Part shown: positions 8,761-17,066 of the stretch, piece after piece
Position numbering within the stretch: the stretch's first letter is position 1
How the letters are laid out: each line of letters starts with the position of its first letter
NCBI RefSeq assembly: GCF_018069625.1
Contig: NZ_CP072941.1
Span: 2,046,001 to 2,110,000, forward strand
Origin: Streptomyces yatensis
GTDB lineage: Bacteria > Actinomycetota > Actinomycetes > Streptomycetales > Streptomycetaceae
Direction of reading: 5' to 3'
Length of the DNA stretch: 64,000 nucleotides
The notes under the pieces: model-generated
The model's database searches: none
What the model was told of the DNA's origin: nothing
What the model saw: only the letters and a program-made list of their open reading frames with translations
Translations under genes and position numbers: made by a program

Positions 8761-10887
8761 TCACTGACCGGAGATAGGGAAGGGGCGCTTCTTCCGTGCC
8801 GCCGCGGGCCAGCTGCGGGCGGCCTGACCCAGGACCGCGTGCCAGGACGGGTGGCGCGGGGAGAGGTAGGCCAGCTCTTCGCCGACCGCCTTGCACATAT
8901 CGGGGTCCGGCTCGGCGTGCGGCTCGGACACATGCCACAGGGCGTGCAGCAGCCGGTTCACGCAGCGCTCGATCTCATGCAGTTCCGCGTACCGGCCGTC
9001 GTGCGCGCCGAGGGCGATCTGCATCCGTTCGTCGGTCCACTCCGCGGCCGGTGGGGTGGGCGCGGTGGCGGCGTACCGCAGGCACAGCAGCCAGTGGGCG
9101 GCGGCCTGGGCGTCCTTCTCCGACTGGAACTCCTCGGTCAGCATGGCCACCACCGTCTCCGCGTTTCCCGCGGCGAGGGTGTGCCGCAGGGCGTCCGCCT
9201 CGCCGCTCTCCCCGCGCTGGGCGTGGTGCATCCGCAGGAAGCGGTGGATGTCCTGCCAGCTGCGGCCGTCCTCGGCCCGCGAGGAGGTGCGGCGCGCCTC
9301 GTGGACGAGCAGCGTCCGCAGCAGCGCGTCGGTGACCAACGGCTCGTCGGGTGGGGTGAGTTGCTGCCACTGCTGCTCTTCGAGATAGTCGGTGGCGGAG
9401 TTGGCGGGCAGCTGGTCCGGGCCCTGGAGACGCAGATGCTCGGCCAGCGCCTCCGCCGCGGTGCTGTCGCGGGCGAGCGAGAGCAGGGTCAGCCGGTCGC
9501 GCTGGCGCCGGTTGGGGAGCAGCCGCTCCAGGAGCGCCTCGGTGACGGCGCGGCCGTCCTTGGCGTGCAGTTCGAGGAGGTCGCGCGGGCCCACGCCGCG
9601 GCCCCGCCTGGTGGCGTCCAGGACGGCCGCGCACAGGACGGTGGTCACCGCGGGATGCCCGCCGGTCAGGGAGTGCACGGCGGAGGCCAGATAGGGGTGG
9701 AGCGGCCGGGCGGGCCAGTCCGGCACCAGGAGGGGCAGGATGTCGTCCCGGCTCAGCGGGGTGAGGGGGACGGCGAGCAGTCCGGCGGACAGGGCCAGGC
9801 CGCCGCGCTGCCAGCCGGAGGACTTCACCAGGTCGGGCAGGTCGCGGCGGATGGCGGCCGACGCGTTCTCCGGCAGGCCGCCGAGGCGGGTGGCCACGAC
9901 GACGAGCTCCTCGTGGTCGGGGCGTTCGGGCAGCGCGCGGTGTTCGAGGAGCAGGTCGAGGAAGTCCTGCCCGGGCGGGAAGTGGGCGTCGTCGAGCAGG
10001 ATGAGCGGCCAGGGCTCCCGGTTCCACCGCTGCAGCCTGCCGTAGGAGGAGGCGACATCGTGGAGGAAGGCGGCCATCAGGCTCTGCTCGGCCGCGTGCC
10101 GGTAGTCGCCGCCCCGCTGGAACCACTCCCCGAGCAGCACCAGCGGATCCCGGCCGTCCGCGCCCCGCGGGAAGCGCCGCCGGTACCACTCCCGCGCCGC
10201 GGCCGGCTGATACCGGTCGGTGTACTCCGCCACCACGGCGGCGGTGACCGCGTCCCGGCCCCACTCCGCGTCGGCCTGCGCGCCGGTCGTCTCCAGACGG
10301 CCTTCGACGGCGGTGGCCCAGGCGTGTCTCAGCGCGTTCTCGTCCCCGTCGGCGAGTCGGCAGGCGAGCAGCAGCCGGGCGAAGGTCAGGCATGCCACGT
10401 CCCGCTGCTCGCCGTTGCCCAGGGACCAGCCGGAGACGGCGAACAGGCCGGGCACCAGGACCGGGAAGCGGCGGCGCACATCGGGGGCGAGCCCGCACAC
10501 CAGCTCCGCGAGGATCTCCACGAGGGTCGAGGCGGTGGGGGCTCGACCGTCGGCCGGGGCGGGCGGGAACGTCTCGGATTCGGTGGCCACGGCGCGGACA
10601 TGGGCCAGCGGCAGCCGGCCGCGGTAGCGCGCGGCGAGCTCTTCGAGCACCGCGCTGCGCCCCATGCCGTGGTATCCCGTCACCAGCACCAGGGGAAGGT
10701 CGCCCTGGTGCTCGCGGCCCACCCGGGACCGCTCGTCGTAGGCCAGGCCGGTCAGCCGGGGAACGAGTGAGCGCAGCAGAGGGTCCCGGCCATAGAGCGG
10801 TGACCCTTCCGATACGCGCATCCTGCTGCGTCCCGCCTCAGTCGTCCTCTGCTGCCCGGCAGCCGTGACCTCGGAGACGGGCGGCAC
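8761..10887 (-). CDS. P-loop ATPase-like protein with Arg in Walker A
   Basis: The product has 708 residues. The N-terminal region carries LYGRDPLLRSLVPRL and then LVLVTGYHGMGRSAVLEE, an ORC/STAND-type entry motif with a P-loop. G71-xxxx-G76-R77-S78 has arginine where lysine is normally essential. A Walker B-like PLILLDDAHFPP follows near residue 300. The rest is helical, with a winged-helix-like section and an Ala/Leu-rich C-terminal half that may be a repeat scaffold. No membrane segment is seen. GTG at 10887 follows GGGGGAG closely; an ATG at 10821 is a weaker alternative. It lies 130 bp downstream of the NACHT gene and 6 bp upstream of the binding-fold gene, so the three are probably one operon. 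ATP hydrolysis may be weak or lost. Confidence 0.7.
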   Translation of the reverse strand: MPPVSEVTAAGQQRTTEAGRSRMRVSEGSPLYGRDPLLRSLVPRLTGLAYDERSRVGREHQGDLPLVLVTGYHGMGRSAVLEELAARYRGRLPLAHVRAVATESETFPPAPADGRAPTASTLVEILAELVCGLAPDVRRRFPVLVPGLFAVSGWSLGNGEQRDVACLTFARLLLACRLADGDENALRHAWATAVEGRLETTGAQADAEWGRDAVTAAVVAEYTDRYQPAAAREWYRRRFPRGADGRDPLVLLGEWFQRGGDYRHAAEQSLMAAFLHDVASSYGRLQRWNREPWPLILLDDAHFPPGQDFLDLLLEHRALPERPDHEELVVVATRLGGLPENASAAIRRDLPDLVKSSGWQRGGLALSAGLLAVPLTPLSRDDILPLLVPDWPARPLHPYLASAVHSLTGGHPAVTTVLCAAVLDATRRGRGVGPRDLLELHAKDGRAVTEALLERLLPNRRQRDRLTLLSLARDSTAAEALAEHLRLQGPDQLPANSATDYLEEQQWQQLTPPDEPLVTDALLRTLLVHEARRTSSRAEDGRSWQDIHRFLRMHHAQRGESGEADALRHTLAAGNAETVVAMLTEEFQSEKDAQAAAHWLLCLRYAATAPTPPAAEWTDERMQIALGAHDGRYAELHEIERCVNRLLHALWHVSEPHAEPDPDMCKAVGEELAYLSPRHPSWHAVLGQAARSWPAAARKKRPFPISGQ

Positions 10888-11016
10888 CGCTCCCCCGAGA
10901 CATCAGCCGCTGACATCCGTACCAACTACGCCTACTTTCTTGAACTTACCCGTTGGGTAAACATCCCACCAGGTAATCGCGGCACCGGGTGTGAGCCGGG
11001 TGGGCGGTGGCGCCGG

Positions 11017-14000
11017 TCAGGGGTGCGGGTAGATGTCGAGTTCCACGCTGTCGGGGAGCGAGTCCGCGCCGCGTATCTCGCCCGGGTAGACAAGCCGCAC
11101 CCGGCGCAGCCGGGGCAGTCCGGCGAGGGAGGCGAGATCGAGCTCGGCGACCTGCGACAGATGGATCTCCTCGAGCCCCGGGAGGCGCCGGGCGATCCGC
11201 CGCAGCGGCACCGCGGAACCGGCCCTGGCCCATACATCCAGGTGGGTGACCTGGGGGATCTCGGTACGGGGGGCGAACAGCAGCATGCTCAGCTGCTGCG
11301 GGGAGAGCGTCAGCTTCCGCAGCTGGGGCAACTCGGCGATGAGGGAGCCCCATTCGTCCGGGGCCAGGCGCTCGCTGGCGTCCTGCAGCCGCAGCTCCTC
11401 CAGCTCCCGGCACTCCACGATCCCGGCGAGCTGCGCCGCCGACGACGGCAGGGAGAGCAGCCGCAGCTCGGCGGGGCGCGGGAGGTCGGGCAGACCGCGC
11501 CAGGGCACCTCCGGTCCGACGAGGAGCCCCTCCAGCCGGGGGCAGTCGGCCAGTTTCAGCAGGGGCTCGAACTGGGGGAGGTCGCGCAGCTCCAGCCTCC
11601 GCAGATGGGGCAGCCGGGTCAGCGGCGTGGGGTCCTTGACGTTCCGGCATCCCTGCAGGGCGACCGTCTCCAGCTCGGGGTAGGCGGAGAGCAGGGTGAG
11701 GTCCTCCAGCCGCAGGGTGTTGCGCAGGCGCAGCTCGCGCAGCCGGCGCGGGTCGAGCGAGGCGCGGATGTCCTCCGGGTCGAAGTCGCCGTGCAGGCCC
11801 ACGCGTTGGTAGCCGGACATGGTGCGCAGCGCCTCCAGCTCGGCGGGTGAGCGCACCGTGACGATCTCCTCGGGGGCGGTGTCGAGGAGCGGCCGTACGA
11901 TCTCCTCCGCGTAGACCTTGGTGTCGAACCGGTCCCAGTGGGCGAGGAGTTGGGCGCGCACCGCGGGCTGGCCGGTGCCCAGGAACTCCCGGAGCCTGGG
12001 GATGGCGGCGTCCCCGCCGATCTGGCAGATCGCGTGGACGGTGGCCAGCTCCTCGTCGCCCTCCAGGTCCTTGGCGTCGGGCAGCAGGCCCAGCAGCAGC
12101 GGGCCCGTCTGCGCCAGTGACCTGGCCTCCCGCAGGCTGCGCGGCGGCAGCAGCCGGGCGGCCCGGTCCTCGATGGCCTCGCGCACCGTCGGCTCCAGGC
12201 GGGTGGCCTGTTCGAGGGAGGCGAGGGCGAGGAGCCTCAGCCGCGCCTGGACGGTGGCGTCCTGCTCCCGGTCGCCCCGCTCGCGCAGGCGGGTCAGCAG
12301 GTCGGCACGCTCTTGGTGACGAGCCTGAGCGACGGCCATCTGCACCACGTCCTCCCACTGGTCCAGGTGTGCGTTGTTCACCAGCATGCCCATATCGCGC
12401 TCTTCCAGCACGGCCCTGGCGCCCAGGAAGTCCTGGAAGGTGCGGTGGATGAAGTCGACCGCGCCCGGGGCCGGTTCGCGCAGCAGACCGGAGCGCTCCA
12501 GCAGATGCTGCAGGGCCTCCTCCGCCGTTCCGACGTCGGCGAGGCGGGGGACGGAGGGCTGGAGCCGCCGCACCACGTTGACCGCGTCGGGGCGGTCGAG
12601 CTGTGTCCGCTCGTTGCGGATCAGCCAGTACGCGAGCCTCTGGAGCGGCTCGGTGGCCGACTTCTGGTCCAGGGCCGGACGGCCGCGGCCGTAGACCTCG
12701 CGCTCCAGGTCGCGCCGCTCCAGGAGCATGGAGAGCGCCGCCTCGTACAGGGAGGCGCGGCCCTGGGGCAGGAAGCCGCGCCGCTCCCGGTGCAGGGCGC
12801 AGATCAGGCCGCACATCAGCGGGTTGGTCGCCAGGCGGCTCAGCTCGGGGCTGCTGCGCAGCGACAGCGAGAGGGACTCGCCGAGCTCCTGCGAGGCTCC
12901 CGCCGCGGTGTGCCAGCGCCGGATGAACTGCTTCATGTCGGCGGGCCGCATCGCGGCGAGCGCGAACTCCTGGAACCCCTCGCGGGCCAGCCAGCCCCGT
13001 TCCAGGGCCGAGGGGCGGGAGGTGAGCAGCCACAGGTTGCCGGGGAAGACGGCGAGCAGCTTCTTCAGCCAGGCCCGCACCCGGGCCCGGTCGTCCTTCG
13101 GGATCTCGTCGGCCCCGTCGATCAGGAGCACGCCGCGCCCGTGCCGCAGCACCCGGGCGGCCCAGCCGTCGGGCTCGGTGCCCACCAGTGGGCAGCCGAT
13201 CCAGCGCAGGAAGTCATCGGGCATGGGCAGTTCGGAGTCCCTGCGCGCCAGGGTGCGCAGCGGCAGGACGAAGGGGACGCGCCCGAACAGCTGCGAGAGC
13301 CCGCCCGGCACCCGGTCCTGCTGGGCCGTGGAGAGGGCCAGCCACTGGACGAGGGTGGTCTTGCCGGTGCCGGCGACGCCGCGCAGCAGGACGCGCTCAT
13401 GGCTGGCGAAGACCGCCTCGGCCGGGCCCGCGGCCCGCTCGGCCTCGGTGTCCCGGTCGGCCCCGGGCTCGCCGCTGACCACCGGCACCCGGTCGGTGCC
13501 GTCGCGGTACGGCCTGGCCTCCAGGCTCAGATAGGCGGTCTCCAGCGGCCAGTCCTGGCCGTCCGGTTCGCGGAGGTCGACGCCGTAGATCGTGAGCCGG
13601 CCGTGGCACTCGACGACGTAGCGCGCGTACTCCTCCTCGAACCGCGCGTCCTGGTGGCTGATGTCCGGCAGCCGCCGCAGGATGGAGTCCAATTTCTCGC
13701 TCTGCTCCCGGATCTCGCGGCTCTGCTCGATCTGGGCCCGGGCCGCGAATCCGGGCCGCTGGCTGAAGAAGCGCATGAGGTGGAGGCAGGCCGTCTCCAG
13801 CAGCCGGTCGTGGAAGCGGGCGGCGTCGTCGCTCAGCAGCCTGCGCGTGTCGGGGCCGGCGCGCCGGGACAGCTCCGCGGCCAGCCGCTCGGGGCCGAGC
13901 GCGAAGGCGTGGACGTCGTCCATGTCGAGATCGCCGAGGGCGTGCAGGGTGCGGGTGAGCGCCTGGCCGACGGAGTCGTGCTCGTCGGCGCCGATCGGCG

Positions 14001-14235
14001 GATCGTGCGGCCCGGCGGCCCGCACGGCGCGGCGGACCAGCTCGCGGGCGAGCTTGTGCAGATCGTCCTCGGTGAGGGTGCGGTGCTCCCGGGCGAAGGA
14101 CACCAGCCGGCGGATCGGCACGGGCCGCTCGCCGTACTCCGCCCCGGGCGCGCTCGCGGGCGGCAGCAGCAGCCGTTTGACCACCGGCACGACCACTGCC
14201 GACGCGATCCGCAGCCCCACCGTGCCGCCGTCCAC
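11017..14235 (-). CDS. NACHT-domain STAND NTPase with C-terminal leucine-rich repeats
   Basis: The protein has 1072 residues. An N-terminal helical region (1-190) is followed by a NACHT module: Walker A GVAGTGKT (286-293), Walker B LLIDGADE (370-377), sensor LLTSRPS (403-409), NPL (471-473), and a winged-helix end with FIHRTFQDFLGARA (595-608). A HEAT-like helical stretch (about 640-790) leads into leucine-rich repeats (about 800-1060), with recurring LxxLxLxx phrases such as LRELRLRNTLRLEDLTLL. NACHT proteins are switches that oligomerise on ligand binding; bacterial ones include anti-phage bNACHT proteins. No nuclease, protease or TIR effector is visible in the N-terminus, so the effector could be the helical domain or a partner. 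GTG follows GAGGGAGGGG. It heads the three-gene unit. Confidence 0.88.
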   Translation of the reverse strand: MDGGTVGLRIASAVVVPVVKRLLLPPASAPGAEYGERPVPIRRLVSFAREHRTLTEDDLHKLARELVRRAVRAAGPHDPPIGADEHDSVGQALTRTLHALGDLDMDDVHAFALGPERLAAELSRRAGPDTRRLLSDDAARFHDRLLETACLHLMRFFSQRPGFAARAQIEQSREIREQSEKLDSILRRLPDISHQDARFEEEYARYVVECHGRLTIYGVDLREPDGQDWPLETAYLSLEARPYRDGTDRVPVVSGEPGADRDTEAERAAGPAEAVFASHERVLLRGVAGTGKTTLVQWLALSTAQQDRVPGGLSQLFGRVPFVLPLRTLARRDSELPMPDDFLRWIGCPLVGTEPDGWAARVLRHGRGVLLIDGADEIPKDDRARVRAWLKKLLAVFPGNLWLLTSRPSALERGWLAREGFQEFALAAMRPADMKQFIRRWHTAAGASQELGESLSLSLRSSPELSRLATNPLMCGLICALHRERRGFLPQGRASLYEAALSMLLERRDLEREVYGRGRPALDQKSATEPLQRLAYWLIRNERTQLDRPDAVNVVRRLQPSVPRLADVGTAEEALQHLLERSGLLREPAPGAVDFIHRTFQDFLGARAVLEERDMGMLVNNAHLDQWEDVVQMAVAQARHQERADLLTRLRERGDREQDATVQARLRLLALASLEQATRLEPTVREAIEDRAARLLPPRSLREARSLAQTGPLLLGLLPDAKDLEGDEELATVHAICQIGGDAAIPRLREFLGTGQPAVRAQLLAHWDRFDTKVYAEEIVRPLLDTAPEEIVTVRSPAELEALRTMSGYQRVGLHGDFDPEDIRASLDPRRLRELRLRNTLRLEDLTLLSAYPELETVALQGCRNVKDPTPLTRLPHLRRLELRDLPQFEPLLKLADCPRLEGLLVGPEVPWRGLPDLPRPAELRLLSLPSSAAQLAGIVECRELEELRLQDASERLAPDEWGSLIAELPQLRKLTLSPQQLSMLLFAPRTEIPQVTHLDVWARAGSAVPLRRIARRLPGLEEIHLSQVAELDLASLAGLPRLRRVRLVYPGEIRGADSLPDSVELDIYPHP

Positions 14236-14381
14236 AGCAGCCCCTCCCTCGCGGCGTCGGCGCGCGTTCCCCGCCGTGCCGCGTGCATCCCCTCACCTGC
14301 CGCTCACGATAGCCGCGAAGACCCCTGAAGGGTGAGGGTCCACGGGGCGCGAAGCGCGGTCGCACCGGTACGGTTTGGCCC

Positions 14382-15110
14382 ATGGATGTTTCCGGAACAG
14401 CTTCCGCCGATGAAAACACCAGGCCGCGGGCGGTCATCACGTCCACCGCACGCCAACTGCTGGTGAAACTGGGGGCCGGAGGGCTGACCCTGGATGCCGT
14501 CGCCCGTGAGGGCGGACTCGCCCTCAGCGATGTGGAAGCCGTCTTTCCGCATCGGGACGAGCTGCTGACCGCGCTGCTCATCGACGCCTACAACGACTCC
14601 GGCGCCGCGATGGAGCAGGCCGATCAGGCCGCCCGGGACGCCGGCGCGTCGGCGGGCGGGCGGCTCCTCGCGGCCACCCGGGCGCTGCGCCGGTGGTCCT
14701 TCGCCAACCCCGCCGAGTTCACGCTGGTCTACGGTTCGCCCGTGCCGGGCTACCACGCCCCGCAGGACACCGTCCCGCCCGCCTCACGCACCCCCGCGGT
14801 GCTGGCCGGCATCGTGCGTGCGGCGCTGGAGGCCGGTGAACTCACCGCCCCCCGGCGTCAGGTGCCGGGGCCGCCGCTGCTCCTGCCGGACGCCGAGGCG
14901 CTCTTCGGCGGGGTGCCCGAGGCTCCGTTCTCGGACCTCATCGAGCGCGGCATCGTGCTGTGGAGCAGTCTGGTCGGGCTCCTGGTCTTCCAGGTCTTCA
15001 GCCGTACCCATGACAGCGTCCGGGACGAGACCGCGTTCTTCGACTACGCCATCGCGGTGGCGGCCGAGGGGATCGGACTCGTGGTTCCCTTGGGCGAGCA
15101 CACCGACTGA
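14382..15110 (+). CDS. TetR family transcriptional regulator
   Basis: This 242-residue protein has a TetR-type N-terminal DNA-binding domain (about 18-63): AVITSTARQLLVKLGAGGLT, LDAVAREGGLALSDVEAVFP, HRDELLTALL. The helix-turn-helix is divergent but recognisable. The long C-terminal domain has YGSPVPGYHAP, which recalls the WHG (TetR_C_33) subgroup. It is transcribed divergently from the NACHT gene with 146 bp between them, and ends 30 bp before the membrane-protein start, so it may be the first gene of that unit. The ribosome site is weak, so the start is uncertain by several codons. Confidence 0.82.
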   Translation: MDVSGTASADENTRPRAVITSTARQLLVKLGAGGLTLDAVAREGGLALSDVEAVFPHRDELLTALLIDAYNDSGAAMEQADQAARDAGASAGGRLLAATRALRRWSFANPAEFTLVYGSPVPGYHAPQDTVPPASRTPAVLAGIVRAALEAGELTAPRRQVPGPPLLLPDAEALFGGVPEAPFSDLIERGIVLWSSLVGLLVFQVFSRTHDSVRDETAFFDYAIAVAAEGIGLVVPLGEHTD

Positions 15111-15140
15111 AACCGTTCGGCACCTGTGGGGGAAAGGGCC

Positions 15141-16295
15141 GTGACCACCATCAAGACTCTCTGCTTCGTCATCGCGGCGCTGTCGTCGTATGCCGCGCTG
15201 ATCTACCGACTGTTCCAGGTCAGGCGCAGCTGGCGGGACACCGCCTACCGCGCGCTCGTGATCACCCTGCTGCTGCAGTGCCTCACCTTCACGATGGGTG
15301 CCTTCGCCATGGGGAGCGAGCGCTTCCTGGGCGTGGGCAACCTCGCGATCCTGGTGATGCATCTGTCGGCGGTCGCCTTCTGCGTCAGCGCGCAGATCAT
15401 CCTGCTGCACTGGGCGTCCGCCTCCGAGGAGTCGGGGCGCAGGGCCCGCTACTGGCTGATCATCGGCTTCGCCCTCGACGCGCTGCTGACGGCGCTGTTC
15501 TTCATCGCCGACGGCCCCGGGCGGCCGGCCGAGGACTTCAACACCGGCAGCGGGCAGCCGCTGATCCTCACCTACCTCCTGGTCTTCATGGTCTCCCAGG
15601 CGGTTCCGTGCGTCACCATCCTGCGCCAGTGCGTGCCGTACGCCCGGATGGCGGGCAAGACCTCGCTGGGGCAGGCGCTGCGGATGCTCTCCGTCGCCGC
15701 GGTGATCCTGTTCCTCTACTGCCTGGCCCGGGTGGTCAACGTCCTCACGGCCGCGGGCGGGCTCGACATCGGCGGCTGGACGCTGGCCGCCTCCGTCTTC
15801 AGCGCGCTGGGCATCCTCACCCTCTCGCTCGCCCTGACGATCTCCTCCTGGGGGCCCTCGGCCACCAAGCTGCTGGAGTGGGCGCGCGGTTACCGGTCCT
15901 ACCGGGCCCTGTATCCGCTGTGGCGGGATCTGTACGAGTCCTCTCCGGACATCGTCCTGGAGCCGCCGGGGGCCGCGGTCTCCGACCTCAACTACCGGCT
16001 CCACCGGCGGGTCATCGAAATACGGGACGGCTGGCGGGAGTTGCGCCCCTACATCGACCGCACCACGGGCGGCGACGGCCCGGCGGGCCCCAAGGGGAGC
16101 GAGGAGTCCCGGCAGGCGTTCGCCGAGGCGGCGCAGATCAGGCAGGCCCTGCACGCCAAGCGCACCGGCACCATTCCCGATGACAACGCGGACACCGGCG
16201 ACTTCGAGGACCGCGACACGGACAACTTCACCGCCGAGGTCGTCTGGCTCACCAAGGTGGCCTCCGCCTACCGGCGGCTGGCCAAAGCGCGCTGA
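15141..16295 (+). CDS. MAB_1171c-type integral membrane protein
   Basis: The protein has 384 residues. About seven hydrophobic helices lie within residues 1-235, including TIKTLCFVIAALSSYAALIY, ALVITLLLQCLTFTMGAFAM and LSVAAVILFLYCLARVVNV. The soluble C-terminal tail of about 150 residues contains RGYRSYRALYPLWRDLYES, HRRVIEIRDGWRELRPY and ETVWLTKV-like text at the end. This matches my recollection of the MAB_1171c putative transporter family found in actinomycetes, often next to XRE and ImmA-like genes as here. GTG at 15141 is preferred because of GGGGGAAAGGG upstream; a GTG at 15126 adds five residues. Substrate unknown; the soluble tail could dock a partner. Confidence 0.75.
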   Translation: MTTIKTLCFVIAALSSYAALIYRLFQVRRSWRDTAYRALVITLLLQCLTFTMGAFAMGSERFLGVGNLAILVMHLSAVAFCVSAQIILLHWASASEESGRRARYWLIIGFALDALLTALFFIADGPGRPAEDFNTGSGQPLILTYLLVFMVSQAVPCVTILRQCVPYARMAGKTSLGQALRMLSVAAVILFLYCLARVVNVLTAAGGLDIGGWTLAASVFSALGILTLSLALTISSWGPSATKLLEWARGYRSYRALYPLWRDLYESSPDIVLEPPGAAVSDLNYRLHRRVIEIRDGWRELRPYIDRTTGGDGPAGPKGSEESRQAFAEAAQIRQALHAKRTGTIPDDNADTGDFEDRDTDNFTAEVVWLTKVASAYRRLAKAR

Positions 16296-16395
16296 GAGCG
16301 GGACGAGAGGGATCCCGCCCGGTCTGCCCCCGTCAGGCCGAGCGGGATTTCCCCCGTGATTCCCCCGTTTTCCTCTTCCGGGCCGAACGGGTGGT

Positions 16396-16434
16396 CCCCG
16401 CTCGGCCCAGCTCGGCGCAGCCCTGAGAGCGGGG
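16396..16434. terminator. GC-rich hairpin after membrane-protein gene
   Basis: CCCCGCTC and GAGCGGGG pair across a 23-base loop about 100 bp after the stop at 16295. Neighbouring repeats of CTCGGCC/GGCCGAG allow alternative pairings. It probably separates the membrane-protein transcript from the XRE/ImmA unit. Confidence 0.4.
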
Positions 16435-16548
16435 CCGAGCCGGGCCGACAGGACTGACAACCTACTCGGCCACCCCCGTGAGCGGAGTTAGCTGGCAGCT
16501 ATCGGCGAGGTCCACGTTGGCGGAGTTGGGTCAGATTGTCAACTGACC

Positions 16549-16574
16549 GCTAATCTGCGAAACTGACGATTAGC
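16549..16574. promoter_or_regulatory. Inverted repeat upstream of XRE gene
   Basis: GCTAATC (16549-16555) and GATTAGC (16568-16574) are perfect 7-base arms, 12 bases apart, interleaved with a direct repeat of ACTGAC (16542-16547 and 16562-16567). It lies 39 bases before the XRE start in an unusually AT-rich stretch, with TTGTCA (16536-16541) as a possible -35. Autoregulation by the XRE protein is the simplest reading. Confidence 0.5.
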
Positions 16575-16612
16575 CGGGGGCAAAGCCGAGGAGGTGAGGG
16601 AGGGAGATTCGC

Positions 16613-17053
16613 ATGTCCGAGACTGATGACCGGCCCACGCTGGCAGTGCGTCTGGACAACCTCTTCAAGACGGTTCGTCCCAAGGGCAAGCACTGGACCA
16701 ACGCCGAGGTGGCGGAGGAGCTGAAGCGGGCCAACCCCGAGCTCAAGGTCGGGGGTGTGTATCTGTCGCAGTTGCGGACGGGCAAGCGCTCCAATCCCTC
16801 ACCGGACCTGCTGGCCGCCCTGGCGCGCTTCTTCGGCGTATCGGTGGCCTACTTCTTCGACGACCAGGTCGCCGAGTCCGTGCTCAGCGAGGTCGCCGCC
16901 ATCGAGGCGCTCCGTCAGGCCGGGGTCCGCGCCGTGGCGATGCGGGCGGCGGGGATGAAGAAGGAGAACCTCGAGGCCATCACGACCATCATGGACCAGT
17001 ACCGGCAGCTGCAGGGCCTTCCGCCCGTGACCGACTCCTCGGACCAGGAATGA
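16613..17053 (+). CDS. XRE family helix-turn-helix regulator
   Basis: The product has 146 residues with a lambda-repressor-like domain at about residues 8-80: WTNAEVAEELKRANPELKVG, then VYLSQLRTGKRSNPSPDLLA, ending in ALARFFGVSVAYFFDD. The remainder is helical (VAAIEALRQAGVRAVAMRAA) and may dimerise or bind a partner. The ATG follows GGGAGGGAG. It sits 13 bp upstream of an ImmA/IrrE-like metalloprotease gene. XRE/ImmA pairs are known switches, such as ICEBs1 ImmR/ImmA and Deinococcus DdrO/IrrE, in which the protease cleaves the repressor. The operator candidate at 16549-16574 suggests autoregulation. Confidence 0.85.
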   Translation: MSETDDRPTLAVRLDNLFKTVRPKGKHWTNAEVAEELKRANPELKVGGVYLSQLRTGKRSNPSPDLLAALARFFGVSVAYFFDDQVAESVLSEVAAIEALRQAGVRAVAMRAAGMKKENLEAITTIMDQYRQLQGLPPVTDSSDQE

Positions 17054-17066
17054 GGGGTGCGGCTGG

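Noticed and set aside
7057..10770. A 1237-residue open frame on the + strand opposite the binding-fold and P-loop genes
   Set aside because: Its product is Gly/Arg/Val/Ala/His-rich without domains, as expected from the antisense of GC-rich coding DNA; the minus-strand frames have clear motifs.
12313..14328. A 671-residue + strand open frame opposite the NACHT gene
   Set aside because: Antisense shadow; the NACHT motifs are on the minus strand.
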